From JAAEUB01 sp964550345 (lineage in GTDB: Bacteria; Pseudomonadota; Alphaproteobacteria; Rhodobacterales; Rhodobacteraceae), in NCBI GenBank assembly GCA_964550345.1, contig CAZJYZ010000004.1:35476-99475 (forward strand): a stretch of 64,000 nucleotides of DNA. The letters are read 5' to 3'. Shown piece by piece: positions 35,044-43,870 of this stretch. Within the stretch, counting starts at the first letter, position 1. Every line of letters starts with the position of its first letter. The notes below the pieces were generated by a model, which was not told where the DNA came from, made no database searches, and saw only the letters and a list, made by a program, of their open reading frames with translations. The translations under genes and the position numbers were made by a program.

Positions 35044-36645
35044 TTACGCAAACCACCAGCGCTCAGCGGCTTTCATGCCGTCCAGCTCCCAGTTGGCCGC
35101 AACCGCGTCGTCATGCATGACGTTTTTGCCCAGCCCCATGATGTAATTGGCAAACATCGGGATCAGAGCGCCACCGTCATCGTTGATGAGCAATTGAGTT
35201 TCGCGATACATCTCGGCCCGCTTGGTCTGATCCAGTTCGGCCCGCGCCGAGATGACCAGTTCGTTGAAGCGGTTGGCTGCATCGGTGCCCTTCCATGCGG
35301 TGTCGTTCCACTCGGTCGTTTCGACATAAGCCGATGCATACATCCAGTCCGAGGTCGGACGGCCGCCCCAGTAACAAGTACACCAGCCCTTTTTGTTCCA
35401 AACGTTGGACCAGTAGCCATCTTTCGGCTCACGCACCACTTCCACATCAATCCCGCATTCGGCGGCCGAGGCGGCGATCAGCTGCGCGGCATCCACCGCA
35501 CCGGCAAAGGCCGCATCCGAGGTCGAAAGCTGGATGGCGCCGGAATGGCCGGATTTCTTGTAGTGGAACGCCGCCTTGTCAGCATCGAATTCACGCTGCG
35601 GGATATCGTCGGCATAGAAGCTGGTGGCCGGCGAGATCGGGTGGTCATTACCCAGCGCACCATGGCCCAGCAGGATCTTGTCCACCAGTTCCTGTCGCTT
35701 GACCGACAGTTTCAGCGCCATGCGCAGATCGTAATTGTCGAAAGGTGCCACGTCCAAGCGCATCGGCATGGTGTAGTGCAACGTGCCGGTTTTTTCGAAG
35801 ATCTGGATGTTCGGGTTGCGCGCCATCAGATTCACGGTTTTGGGATCGACCCGGTCGATGGCATCCACATCACCGTTCATCAAAGCGTTCTGGCGCGCGG
35901 TGACGTCAATGATCGAAATCAGCTCGACCGCATCAAAATGCGCCCGTCCCGCTTTCCAGTAGTTCGGGTTGCGGTGGGCGACGCAGCGCACGCCCGGTTC
36001 GTAGTTTTCGATAGTATAGGGGCCTGTGCCAATACCGGCGGTCGCGTTGATCTCTCCGTCCGTCGCGGGCAGGATGATCAGGTGATAATCGCTGACCACA
36101 TAAGGGAAGTCGGCATTCGCACCATCAAGCTCGAAGATCACGGTATTATCGCCTTCGGCACGGACATCAACCACAGCGGTCAGAAGCCCCTTGGCGGCCG
36201 ACTTGGAATCTTCGCCCCGGTGATAGTTGAACGTAGCCACCACGTCACCCGCAGTCAGCGGCTGGCCATTATGGTGCGTCACGCCAGCACGCAGCGTGAA
36301 CACCCAGGTCTTGGCGTCCGAGCTGTCGACGCTTTCGGCTAGTTCGTTGACGAGAGAACCGTTACTGTCAATCTCAGTCAGGCAATTGCCGAACAAAAAA
36401 CCGACTTGGGTAGAGAAGCCGTTTTCATAGGTGCTGGGGTCCAGCGAATCGGTGGTCGAACCATGCGCTGAGCCGATGCGGAACGTGCCGCCTTTGTTTG
36501 GAGTGGCTGCCATGGCAGAGCCTGCCATTGACAAAGCAGCGGGCAAAGCCAGACCGGAAGCCAGTGCCGTTGAAACAAAACGGCGGCGGTCAATCAGACC
36601 CGAGCCCAGCCGGCTTGCTTGGTTTTCTAAGTAAGTTTTCTTCAT
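35044..36645 (-). CDS. Family-5 extracellular solute-binding protein (peptide/opine type)
   Basis: From MKKTYLENQASR the protein has 533 residues; the RBS GGGAGG lies six bases upstream, whereas the frame to 36681 lacks one. The N-terminus is Tat-like (DRRRFVSTALASG...), so export is probably folded. Conserved family-5 patches are FRIGSAHGSTTDSLDP, LRAGVTHHNGQPLTAGDVV and AWKGTDAANR. The mature protein delivers a ligand to the permeases downstream. The ligand, from dipeptides to opines or sugars, cannot be read from sequence. Confidence 0.93.
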   Translation of the reverse strand: MKKTYLENQASRLGSGLIDRRRFVSTALASGLALPAALSMAGSAMAATPNKGGTFRIGSAHGSTTDSLDPSTYENGFSTQVGFLFGNCLTEIDSNGSLVNELAESVDSSDAKTWVFTLRAGVTHHNGQPLTAGDVVATFNYHRGEDSKSAAKGLLTAVVDVRAEGDNTVIFELDGANADFPYVVSDYHLIILPATDGEINATAGIGTGPYTIENYEPGVRCVAHRNPNYWKAGRAHFDAVELISIIDVTARQNALMNGDVDAIDRVDPKTVNLMARNPNIQIFEKTGTLHYTMPMRLDVAPFDNYDLRMALKLSVKRQELVDKILLGHGALGNDHPISPATSFYADDIPQREFDADKAAFHYKKSGHSGAIQLSTSDAAFAGAVDAAQLIAASAAECGIDVEVVREPKDGYWSNVWNKKGWCTCYWGGRPTSDWMYASAYVETTEWNDTAWKGTDAANRFNELVISARAELDQTKRAEMYRETQLLINDDGGALIPMFANYIMGLGKNVMHDDAVAANWELDGMKAAERWWFA

Positions 36646-36684
36646 AGAATCCTCCCTGGATATTCTTAATTTTGCGCACAACCG

Positions 36685-36700
36685 CGCAGGTAAACCTGCG
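36685..36700. promoter_or_regulatory. Palindrome in the binding-protein leader
   Basis: CGCAGGTAAACCTGCG is a perfect 16-base dyad about 40 bases upstream of the start. It could be a repressor site or a hairpin in the leader transcript. It lies downstream of the promoter candidate at 36723-36750. Confidence 0.35.
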
Positions 36701-36722
36701 GGGCAGTTTCGATCCGTTGGTT

Positions 36723-36750
36723 ATATTATTAGAATAACTTCCCACCCCAA
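36723..36750 (-). promoter_or_regulatory. Possible promoter of the DppDF-like ABC operon
   Basis: Reading the minus strand, TTGGGG and TAATAT are 16 bases apart in an AT-rich stretch 80-105 bases before the binding-protein start. Consensus match only. Confidence 0.35.
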
Positions 36751-37044
36751 TTTGTTTTGCGCAGACCATGATATGTTAGCGAAGTGTGGGGCTGGGGCAA
36801 CAAAGGAATGTGTTGCTACGGTCGAAATTCGTACTATTTTTTGCCTAACCAGCAGAAATTACCCATTTTTTATCGTCGCGCCTTAATCCGGGACCAAGGG
36901 CCAAATTCTGATGACATGTGCCTCTCACAGGGTAAACAGCGTGTCGGCGAGGTTCGATTAACCGTGAATCCATTTCAAAAACTCCCGGGATTCAACAGGT
37001 AGCGGGTCAGCCAATTGACTGTGTCTGTAAGCCGCTGTTCTGAC
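36751..37044. other. Intergenic stretch without a recognised gene
   Basis: About 290 bases separate the ABC promoter region from the end of the MFS gene (both minus strand). Only a short unsupported ORF without RBS or family resemblance is present, and no strong hairpin. I see no gene or RNA in it. Confidence 0.6.
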
Positions 37045-38409
37045 CTATCCCCTTGTTGGCCAAACCGGGTGGTGGTCGTCTATTATAAATGCGTGGCTGT
37101 GTTTTAAGGGGCCGTGACGGTGGCGAACCTGCTGCTCTGATTGTGATAAGCCCGACGCGTGGTGAAGGGTATCACCAAAGGCGTGTTCATGATCCTGTTC
37201 AGGATGCGTGTGTTCGATTTCACGTGGGTCTTCTGTGGGCCACATGGCAGCGGCGGCTATTGCAGAACCAAGGGTGATGACGGCCATGACAAAAAAGGTC
37301 ATGGACAAGCCAAGTGTTGCCCCCAGTATCCCCGCAAGCGGATAGGCCAAAAGCCAGCAGGCATGTGACAAGGCGAACTGAGCGGCAAACATGGCCGGCC
37401 TGTCCTCTTCGTGGCAGGACCGCGTGATCAGCAGGCCGGATGGTGTTTGGATAAGTGACGCTCCAACCCCAAGGGCGATCCAGATGGCCAGCCCCGCATA
37501 TACGCCCGGGAAGAAACCGGCCAGCGTCAAGCTGACAGTGAGAAGGGTCACTCCGGACAGCATAACGGGGCGGGGTGGAAATCTGGTGAGCATTTTGGGG
37601 AGCAGCAAGGCGACACTGATAGAGCCGATACCGCTGGCTGCAAAATACAAGGCAACCATTTCATCCCCGAAACCAAGCTCGGCTTTAACCCGGACCACCG
37701 TGTTCACGATGACCATGGCAGTGGCTGCAGCAACGCCCACATAAAGTGCCAGCAACCCGCGCAGGCGTGGTGTAGCCAGATAAATCCACATGCCCCGTGT
37801 CAGACGTTTGCGAAACGTGGCCTGAACGGCGGCAGGTTTTGGTTTAGGCAGGACAACGCTGAAGACCAGAATAGCGGATGCCAGAAAACCGATTGCCGTT
37901 CCGGCGAACAGAAAGTGGAAAGACAAAATGCTCAGCAATAATCCGGCCAGAAGCGGGCCGAGGAGCGATTCGAGGTCATAGGTCAAACGAGACAGGGACA
38001 AGGCTTGTGTATATTCTGCCTCGTCCTCCAGAATATCGGGGATGGTGGCCTGAAAGGTCGGAGTGAAGGCCGCTGAAAAGGCCTGAAAGCTGAAAACTAA
38101 TACGTAGATCTGCCAAATCTCGGTGACAAAAGGCAAAAGCAGAACCAAGGCAGCGCGGCTCAGGTCAAGCGCGATCAGAAACGGGCGGCGTGGCAACCAC
38201 GAGGTGAAGGCCGCAGCTACCGGCGCAAGCCCGACATAGGCGACCATTTTTAGCCCAAGCGCAATGCCCAGCACGACACCGGCATCACCGCCCGCCAGCT
38301 CAAAAGCCAGCAGGCCCAGCGCGATTGTCGTTAGGCCAGATCCTAAAACAGATAGTATCTGTGCCAACAGTAACCGGCGATAAGTGGAGTTTGCCAGGGC
38401 ACCTTTCAT
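37045..38409 (-). CDS. MFS exporter with His-rich C-terminal tail
   Basis: From MKGALANSTYRR (RBS GGAAGG about 13 bases upstream) the protein has 454 residues; a GTG start at 38442 lies within the operator-like repeat and is less likely. Twelve membrane helices run from residue 10 to about 390, typical of MFS drug/metal exporters. The last 65 residues are cytosolic and His-rich (HTHPEQDHEHAF..., HRHGPLKHSH, DDHH). His-rich tails are known in metal exporters such as NreB and suggest metal handling. It is divergent from a DUF2946-like gene. Confidence 0.85.
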   Translation of the reverse strand: MKGALANSTYRRLLLAQILSVLGSGLTTIALGLLAFELAGGDAGVVLGIALGLKMVAYVGLAPVAAAFTSWLPRRPFLIALDLSRAALVLLLPFVTEIWQIYVLVFSFQAFSAAFTPTFQATIPDILEDEAEYTQALSLSRLTYDLESLLGPLLAGLLLSILSFHFLFAGTAIGFLASAILVFSVVLPKPKPAAVQATFRKRLTRGMWIYLATPRLRGLLALYVGVAAATAMVIVNTVVRVKAELGFGDEMVALYFAASGIGSISVALLLPKMLTRFPPRPVMLSGVTLLTVSLTLAGFFPGVYAGLAIWIALGVGASLIQTPSGLLITRSCHEEDRPAMFAAQFALSHACWLLAYPLAGILGATLGLSMTFFVMAVITLGSAIAAAAMWPTEDPREIEHTHPEQDHEHAFGDTLHHASGLSQSEQQVRHRHGPLKHSHAFIIDDHHPVWPTRG

Positions 38410-38435
38410 ACCGGTCAGTTTAGGCCTTCCGGGGT

Positions 38436-38459
38436 GCGACACAATGGCTATAGTGTCGC
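38436..38459. promoter_or_regulatory. Palindromic operator candidate between MFS and DUF2946-like genes
   Basis: GCGACAC (38436-38442) and GTGTCGC (38453-38459) are exact inverted halves separated by 10 bases, so their centres are 17 bases apart. It lies in the only intergenic region of the divergent pair, where one site could control both. No regulator gene is adjacent, and it does not match the NikR consensus. Confidence 0.45.
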
Positions 38460-38515
38460 GCTGTTCGCGCAGCTACGCTCCAATATGTGCCGCTGAGCGG
38501 CGGGGAGTTACTGCA

Positions 38516-38884
38516 ATGCGTTTTAGGTGGAATGGTGTCTTGCGGCTGTTATTTGCCCTGACCATTCTTGCAAGCTTTTTTCTGCGCCCGCCGGGTACGA
38601 TGCTGGCACTTGATGGTGACACGATCACCTATATCATCTGCACAGGCGGCGAGCCCGAGACTGTTACCGTTGCGCTGAACGGCGATGGTGGCAACGGCGG
38701 TGAGATTGATCTTGGATGTGACTTCTTCACGGCTCAGATCACCTCTTTCCCTATCAGCGCGCCAAATGTCCTACCGGTGCCTGCCGAAGCGGAAATTCTT
38801 GCCCCGGTACAGCAAATTGCACTGGACCTTTCCCGTAAGACATGGCGTCCATATATCCCACGCAGCCCTCCCCATGTGAGCTGA
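38516..38884 (+). CDS. DUF2946-like small exported protein
   Basis: The start ATG at 38516 (RBS GGGGAG, eight bases upstream) gives 122 residues. A signal-like helix (VLRLLFALTILASFF) comes first, then a short extracytoplasmic domain with IICTGGEPETVTV, similar to the DUF2946 ICTGDG patch, and a second Cys in DLGCDFF where the family usually has a Cys-x-x-Cys pair. DUF2946 proteins often lie near copper or other metal genes, but their role is unknown. It is divergent from the His-tailed exporter and 47 bases before the ABC binding protein. Confidence 0.6.
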   Translation: MRFRWNGVLRLLFALTILASFFLRPPGTMLALDGDTITYIICTGGEPETVTVALNGDGGNGGEIDLGCDFFTAQITSFPISAPNVLPVPAEAEILAPVQQIALDLSRKTWRPYIPRSPPHVS

Positions 38885-38931
38885 CTTCAGACCTAACCTG
38901 AATCAACTCAACTCAATGGGATATCAATACA

Positions 38932-40476
38932 ATGTCTATACTGTCTTTTGGCCTGCGCCTTGGTGCAGCAGCCATGCTTGCCGTACCAGTGTCGCTTGCA
39001 CCCGTACAAGCCGAAACGTCTTTGACCATCGCCGTTAAACGGGACCGTTACAGCGTCGATGAACAAAAGTTCACGTTCACCACCCGCCGTCCCGCGGCAC
39101 AGATTGTCGAAACGGCTGTGATGCCGGATGAAAACTTTCTGCCCAGCCCACTATTGTTTGAAAGCTGGGACTACATCGATGGCACCTATACCGTCACGCT
39201 GCGTCAGGGCGTGAACTTCTCGGACGGCACCGCCTTTAATGCTGACAGTGCCATCGCAGCACTCAGGCTTTATGATCAGGGCAAGTCCGACTTCTTGCAG
39301 ATCGATCAGGATAGTTTTGCCAAACTGGGTGAATACCAGATCAGCTTTGCCTCCGAGAAGGGCTCGGCACTGGTGATCGAAAACATGACCCACCGCGGAA
39401 CGTCCCTGTTCGGACCATCCGAGAACCGGGCGGAAAACCCTGTGGGCACGGGCCCTTACCTGCTTGACAGCTATGACCCCAAGCAGCAGATCACGGTTGT
39501 GAAGAACCCCGATTACTGGGGCGAAGCGCCAAGCGTCGACCGCCTGACCTACCGCTTCATCGCTGATGACAATGCCCGTCTGCTGGCGTTGCAAAACGGT
39601 GAGATTGACGTGATCGGTGAGGTTACGCCGCAAATGATGCTGTCGATGCCGCAGGATGGTTCCGTCGTGCTGCATGAAAGCCGGCCGATCCGCTATGTCG
39701 CACTTCTGGCCAACCTGCACGGCGAGGCCCCGTTTGACATCATCCAGGACTATAAAGTACGCGAAGCACTGGCTTGGGCGATCGACCGCGAAACCATTGC
39801 CAGCGTTCTGTTTGCGGGGCGTGGTGTTCCGGCCAAGGGCATCCTGCCGGGCTGGATGTTCAACCTGGGTGAGGATCACACCGACGGATTCGGCTATGAT
39901 CCGGCCAAAGCAGGCGCGATGCTGGACGCGGCCGGTTGGACCATGGGTGCGGACGGCGTGCGCGAGAAGGACGGGCGCAAGCTCTCCCTGCGGCTGGTGG
40001 CAGCCTATCCTAACGTGTCGACGGTTAAACCGATGCCCGAGATGCTCGATCAGATGTTTGCTGCCGTTGGTATCGATATTGATCTGGTGGAAGTAGATGA
40101 CAGCGGTGTCTATGGCTCGACCTATCTCGATACCGGTGAGGCGGATCTCTACATGGAGTTTGCATCGAACAACAACACCGACCCGACCTACCTGCTGTAT
40201 AACCTCTTCACCACGGTCACAGCCTGGGGTGGTTATAAATTCACCGCACCGGGGCCGCATGTCGACCAGATGCTGCTTGATGCCCGTGACGCCCAGTCGC
40301 GCGAAGCGGTGATCGACCTGGTGCGCCAGGCCCACCGGGCCATTGTGCAGGACGATCTGGCAGCGATCCCGATCCTGATGGTGCCTAACTTCGCCCTGTC
40401 GCGCCCCGGTATCGAAGTGCCGATGTCGGAATATGCGGACTGGATCGATTACGGTCGTGTGACCTTCTCCGAATAG
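38932..40476 (+). CDS. Family-5 solute-binding protein, NikA/CntA-like layout
   Basis: The 514-residue protein has a Sec signal (AAMLAVPVSLAPVQA, cleaved before ETSL). It is a family-5 binding protein: LRQGVNFSDGTAFNADSAI, ENPVGTGPYLLDSYD and VREALAWAIDRETIASVL are typical. With two permeases and two separate ATPases it matches the NikABCDE/CntABCDF layout for nickel, cobalt or metallophore complexes, but a peptide ligand is equally possible on sequence alone. It leads its operon. Confidence 0.9.
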   Translation: MSILSFGLRLGAAAMLAVPVSLAPVQAETSLTIAVKRDRYSVDEQKFTFTTRRPAAQIVETAVMPDENFLPSPLLFESWDYIDGTYTVTLRQGVNFSDGTAFNADSAIAALRLYDQGKSDFLQIDQDSFAKLGEYQISFASEKGSALVIENMTHRGTSLFGPSENRAENPVGTGPYLLDSYDPKQQITVVKNPDYWGEAPSVDRLTYRFIADDNARLLALQNGEIDVIGEVTPQMMLSMPQDGSVVLHESRPIRYVALLANLHGEAPFDIIQDYKVREALAWAIDRETIASVLFAGRGVPAKGILPGWMFNLGEDHTDGFGYDPAKAGAMLDAAGWTMGADGVREKDGRKLSLRLVAAYPNVSTVKPMPEMLDQMFAAVGIDIDLVEVDDSGVYGSTYLDTGEADLYMEFASNNNTDPTYLLYNLFTTVTAWGGYKFTAPGPHVDQMLLDARDAQSREAVIDLVRQAHRAIVQDDLAAIPILMVPNFALSRPGIEVPMSEYADWIDYGRVTFSE

Positions 40477-40530
40477 GTCGTTCTTTTGAAAAAGACGGAG
40501 CCCCCCGGGGCCCCGTCAAAGGATGCAATC

Positions 40531-41469
40531 ATGCTGCGCTATATCCTGATCCGGCTTGCCGCTGCACTGCCCACCTTGTTGGGCATGTCCTTCGTGGCCT
40601 TTGCCATCGTCACGCTCGCTCCGGGCGATCCTGTTATGATGGAGCTGCGCGCCATGGGCATCGTGCCTGAGCCCGAAGATATCGCAGCGATCAAGGCGGA
40701 ATACGGGCTCGATAAATCCTTTTTCCCGCGATATTTTGACTGGCTAGGCCGCGCAGTCCGGTTTGACTTTGGTCATTCCATCGCCACCGGGCGCACCGTC
40801 ATGTCCGAGATCGCCATCCACTTGCCGGCAACCCTGGCGCTGGCAATCAGCGCACTTTTCGGTGCCATATTGTTTTCACTGGCGCTGGGCGCCGCTGCCG
40901 TGGCCGCCAAAAGCTGGACCGGCGCGGGCCTCAGGGGGATCACGATCCTTCTGGTTTCGGTGCCGTCATTCTGGCTGGCGCTTTTGCTGATCTACGCTTT
41001 CGTGCTCCGGCTGGGCTGGGCCCGGCTTGTGGGCAACGGAGAGCTTTCTGATCTGGTCCTTCCTGCCCTGACCCTCAGTCTTGGCGCCGGGGCGGCGCTG
41101 GGCCGGGTCGTTTTTGAACGGGTCCGCGCCGAACAATGCGAGGACCACATTCGTCTTGCCATCGCCAAGGGGCTGAGCCCGACGAGGATCCTGTTTGGCC
41201 ATATCGCCCCCCGCATTATCGGCCCGCTCGCCACTGCCTGGGCCAATACCTTTGGCGCACTTCTGGGCGGGGCGGTGATTGTCGAAAGCATCTTTGGCTG
41301 GCCCGGTCTGGGCCAGCTTATCCTGCAAGCCATCGCCCAGCGGGATTTCCCGGTAATTCAGGCCTATCTGGTTTTTATGGGGCTGACCTTTTTCACGACC
41401 AGCCTGCTGGCGGATGTGATCGTGATATTGTCCGACCCGCAATTGCGTCGAAAGGTAAGCTATGAGTGA
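40531..41469 (+). CDS. ABC importer permease (NikB/DppB-like)
   Basis: About 312 residues from MLRYILIRLAAALPTLLGMS, with RBS AAGGA; the longer in-frame start at 40486 begins with a proline-rich polar stretch and is rejected. Six membrane helices; conserved LGLDKS-like YGLDKSFFPRYFDWLGRAVRFDFGHS box and EAA loop (AKGLSPTRILFGHIAPRI). It ends overlapping the second permease by eight bases. Confidence 0.92.
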   Translation: MLRYILIRLAAALPTLLGMSFVAFAIVTLAPGDPVMMELRAMGIVPEPEDIAAIKAEYGLDKSFFPRYFDWLGRAVRFDFGHSIATGRTVMSEIAIHLPATLALAISALFGAILFSLALGAAAVAAKSWTGAGLRGITILLVSVPSFWLALLLIYAFVLRLGWARLVGNGELSDLVLPALTLSLGAGAALGRVVFERVRAEQCEDHIRLAIAKGLSPTRILFGHIAPRIIGPLATAWANTFGALLGGAVIVESIFGWPGLGQLILQAIAQRDFPVIQAYLVFMGLTFFTTSLLADVIVILSDPQLRRKVSYE

Positions 41470-42322
41470 GCGCGCCCTTCGCATTCCCGCCCTAAGGCTT
41501 GGGCTGAAAGGCGGCCGTATCGGATTGGTCCTTGGTCTGATCCTGCTTGCAGGCTTCATCCTGCTTGGCCTGTCCGCCCCCTTTGTCGATCTGCCCCCGC
41601 CGGAAAAAATGGACCTGCTGGCGCGCCTGTCGCCCCCATCTTTCGCGCATCCGCTTGGGGCCGACCATGTTGGCCGCGACGTACTGGCCCGGTTGATTGC
41701 CGCCGTGCCTGTCTCGCTGGGTGCTGCTCTGTCGGCCATGCTGGCGATTCTGGCAATCTCGCTCCCCTGGGGGCTGGTTGCCGGGTTGGCGGGCGGGCGC
41801 GTTGATATGGTGATGATGCGGCTGGCGGATATCATCATGGCATTCCCCACTCTGGTGCTCGCCCTTGCGGTGATTGGCTTCATGGGAGCTTCGCTTGAGG
41901 CTTCAATCGTCGGCGTGGCGGCGGCCTGGTGGCCCTCGAACGCCCGGCTTGTGCGCGCGCTGGTGCTTTCCGCCAGCCAGCGCGATTTCGTGCGGGCAGC
42001 GCGTCTTGCCGGTGCTACCCGCACGCGGCTGGTGCTGCGCCACATCCTGCCACAGGTCCTGCCGCCACTAGCGGTGATTGTATCGCTTGAAACAGCCTCG
42101 GTCCTGCTGGCTCTCTCTTCGCTCAGCTTTCTGGGCATTGGTGCGCAACCGCCTACCCCGGAATGGGGCGCCATGCTGAACGAGGCACGCCCCTTCTTCA
42201 CCCAGGCCCCACACATGTTGTTGGTCCCCGGTCTGGCCGTGACGCTGGCGGTTTTGGCCTTCAACCTTGTGGGTGAAGGCTTGCGCGATCTGCTGGATAA
42301 AAGGGAGCCCTTCAGATGGTAG
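41462..42322 (+). CDS. ABC importer permease (NikC/DppC-like)
   Basis: The 286-residue protein has the DppC-type HPLGADHVGRDVLARLI box near 60, six membrane helices and the EAA loop (RLAGATRTRLVLRHILPQVLPPL, about 180-202). It begins within the NikB-like gene (ATGAGTGA) and overlaps the next ATPase gene by seven bases. Confidence 0.92.
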   Translation: MSERALRIPALRLGLKGGRIGLVLGLILLAGFILLGLSAPFVDLPPPEKMDLLARLSPPSFAHPLGADHVGRDVLARLIAAVPVSLGAALSAMLAILAISLPWGLVAGLAGGRVDMVMMRLADIIMAFPTLVLALAVIGFMGASLEASIVGVAAAWWPSNARLVRALVLSASQRDFVRAARLAGATRTRLVLRHILPQVLPPLAVIVSLETASVLLALSSLSFLGIGAQPPTPEWGAMLNEARPFFTQAPHMLLVPGLAVTLAVLAFNLVGEGLRDLLDKREPFRW

Positions 42323-43086
42323 CCACCCTTTGCGTAAAGAATCTGACCGTGACCATTCCCGGTGCCACGCCGCTTTTGAACCGGCTCAGCTTTGATCTGA
42401 GCGCGGGCGAGCGTGTTGGGCTGGTGGGTGAAAGTGGCTGTGGCAAGTCGCTGACCGCAGCAGCGCTATGCGGGCTGTTACGACCGCCACTCAAGATCGG
42501 CCAAGCCTCCTCGGTTCAGCTGGATGGGCAGGAGCTTATGAGCGCCTCACCGGTAACATGGCGACGCATCCGTGGACGGCAGATTTTTCAGATATTCCAA
42601 AGCCCCGGCACGGCATTGACCCCAACGCGCCGCATACGTCCGCAATTGGTGGAAACAGCGCGCATTGCCGGTGCCGATCCCGGTAATGCGATACGCCATG
42701 CGCTTGACAGTGTGGCGCTGGATCAAAGCGTTGGCGGGTATTTCCCCTACCAGCTTTCGGGCGGCATGAAACAACGGGTGCTGATCGCCATGGCGCTGAT
42801 TCTGCGGCCACGTATTCTGATCGCGGATGAGCCGACGACCGGGCTGGACGTATTGACCGAGCGTGACATCCTATCGGCGCTCAACACTATGGCAGACGAA
42901 ACCGGTGCAGCGGTTTTGTTCATCAGCCATGATCTGCGTGCGGTGCGCGAAGTGGCGACGCGCACGCTGGTGATGCAGGGCGGGCAACTGGTCGAGGATG
43001 CACCCGTATCCGAACTCGCAACTTCGCAAGCACCGGCAGCGCGAAATCTGGCGGAGGCGGCGGTCATGCTGCAGAACCAATGTTGA
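42316..43086 (+). CDS. ABC importer ATPase (NikD/DppD-like)
   Basis: The 256-residue single cassette has Walker A GESGCGKSL near 35, signature LSGGMKQRV near 145 and Walker B ILIADEPTTGLDV near 165. Its size matches the NikD class. It overlaps the downstream ATPase by seven bases, and together they form a heterodimeric motor for the two permeases. Confidence 0.92.
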   Translation: MVATLCVKNLTVTIPGATPLLNRLSFDLSAGERVGLVGESGCGKSLTAAALCGLLRPPLKIGQASSVQLDGQELMSASPVTWRRIRGRQIFQIFQSPGTALTPTRRIRPQLVETARIAGADPGNAIRHALDSVALDQSVGGYFPYQLSGGMKQRVLIAMALILRPRILIADEPTTGLDVLTERDILSALNTMADETGAAVLFISHDLRAVREVATRTLVMQGGQLVEDAPVSELATSQAPAARNLAEAAVMLQNQC

Positions 43087-43802
43087 GCGTGCGGGGCCTC
43101 AGCAAACGTTTCTACGGGCAAGATGTGCTGAAAAACATCGACCTTTCAATTGAACCCGGCGAGGTTGTGGGGCTGATCGGGCATTCCGGGGCGGGCAAAT
43201 CGACCCTGGCGCGCTGCCTTGTCGGGCTGGAGATACCCGATAGCGGCACAATTTCTCTGAACGGCCAACCGGTTGATCCCGGTATGGGGCTGGCCCGTCA
43301 ACGCATCCAGTACCTCTGGCAGGACCCGACCCAGTCCCTCAGCCCATATCTGAGCGCCCATGCTGCCGTTTTGGAAACACTGAACGGGTTTGGCATCGGA
43401 CCGCCCGCGATGCGCCAGGAAACCGCCACGGCGCTTCTGAGTGATCTTGGGATCGAAGCCGAAGCCCGGACACGGCGGCCGCACTCGCTTTCGGGCGGCC
43501 AGTGTCAGCGCATCGCGCTGGCCCGGGCCCTTGCCGCCGAACCAAAGGTTCTGATCCTTGATGAACCGCTGTCTTCGCTGGATCTGTCCACCCAGATCAA
43601 CACGATCCGCCTATTGCGCAAATTGCATGCGGCGCGGGGCTTGTCGATGCTGATCGTCAGCCACGATCTGGCCCCGCTGCGCCAACTTGCCGACCGGGTT
43701 GCGGTGCTGGCCGACGCTCAAATCGTCGAAGACCTGCGAATGGAGGAGTTTGCACAAACGGCGTCCCATCCTCTGTCCAGAGCTTATGCTGAAACCATTT
43801 AA
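43080..43802 (+). CDS. ABC importer ATPase (NikE/DppF-like)
   Basis: The 240-residue cassette is closest in size to NikE/CntF rather than the longer DppF. Walker A is GHSGAGKSTLARC, signature LSGGQCQRIALARAL and Walker B LILDEPLSSLDLS. It is the last gene of the importer and converges with the flavin oxidoreductase gene about 70 bases away. Confidence 0.92.
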   Translation: MLSVRGLSKRFYGQDVLKNIDLSIEPGEVVGLIGHSGAGKSTLARCLVGLEIPDSGTISLNGQPVDPGMGLARQRIQYLWQDPTQSLSPYLSAHAAVLETLNGFGIGPPAMRQETATALLSDLGIEAEARTRRPHSLSGGQCQRIALARALAAEPKVLILDEPLSSLDLSTQINTIRLLRKLHAARGLSMLIVSHDLAPLRQLADRVAVLADAQIVEDLRMEEFAQTASHPLSRAYAETI

Positions 43803-43870
43803 GGTGTGACCCGAATCAACTGTGATCCGGGGCGTCAGAAACCTTTGCCCGGCCTCGGAGTGACCGTGCA

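Noticed and set aside
35113..36342. 409-residue plus-strand ORF opposite the binding-protein gene
   Set aside because: It is entirely antisense to a family-5 binding protein with clear motifs, has no RBS, and shows the Arg/His-rich composition of a shadow frame.
39151..40335. 394-residue minus-strand ORF opposite the second binding-protein gene
   Set aside because: Antisense shadow of a well-supported gene with a signal peptide; composition is biased and no family motif is present.
40966..42264. 432-residue minus-strand ORF over the permease genes
   Set aside because: Antisense to two coupled permeases with EAA loops; Ser/Arg-rich shadow without motif.
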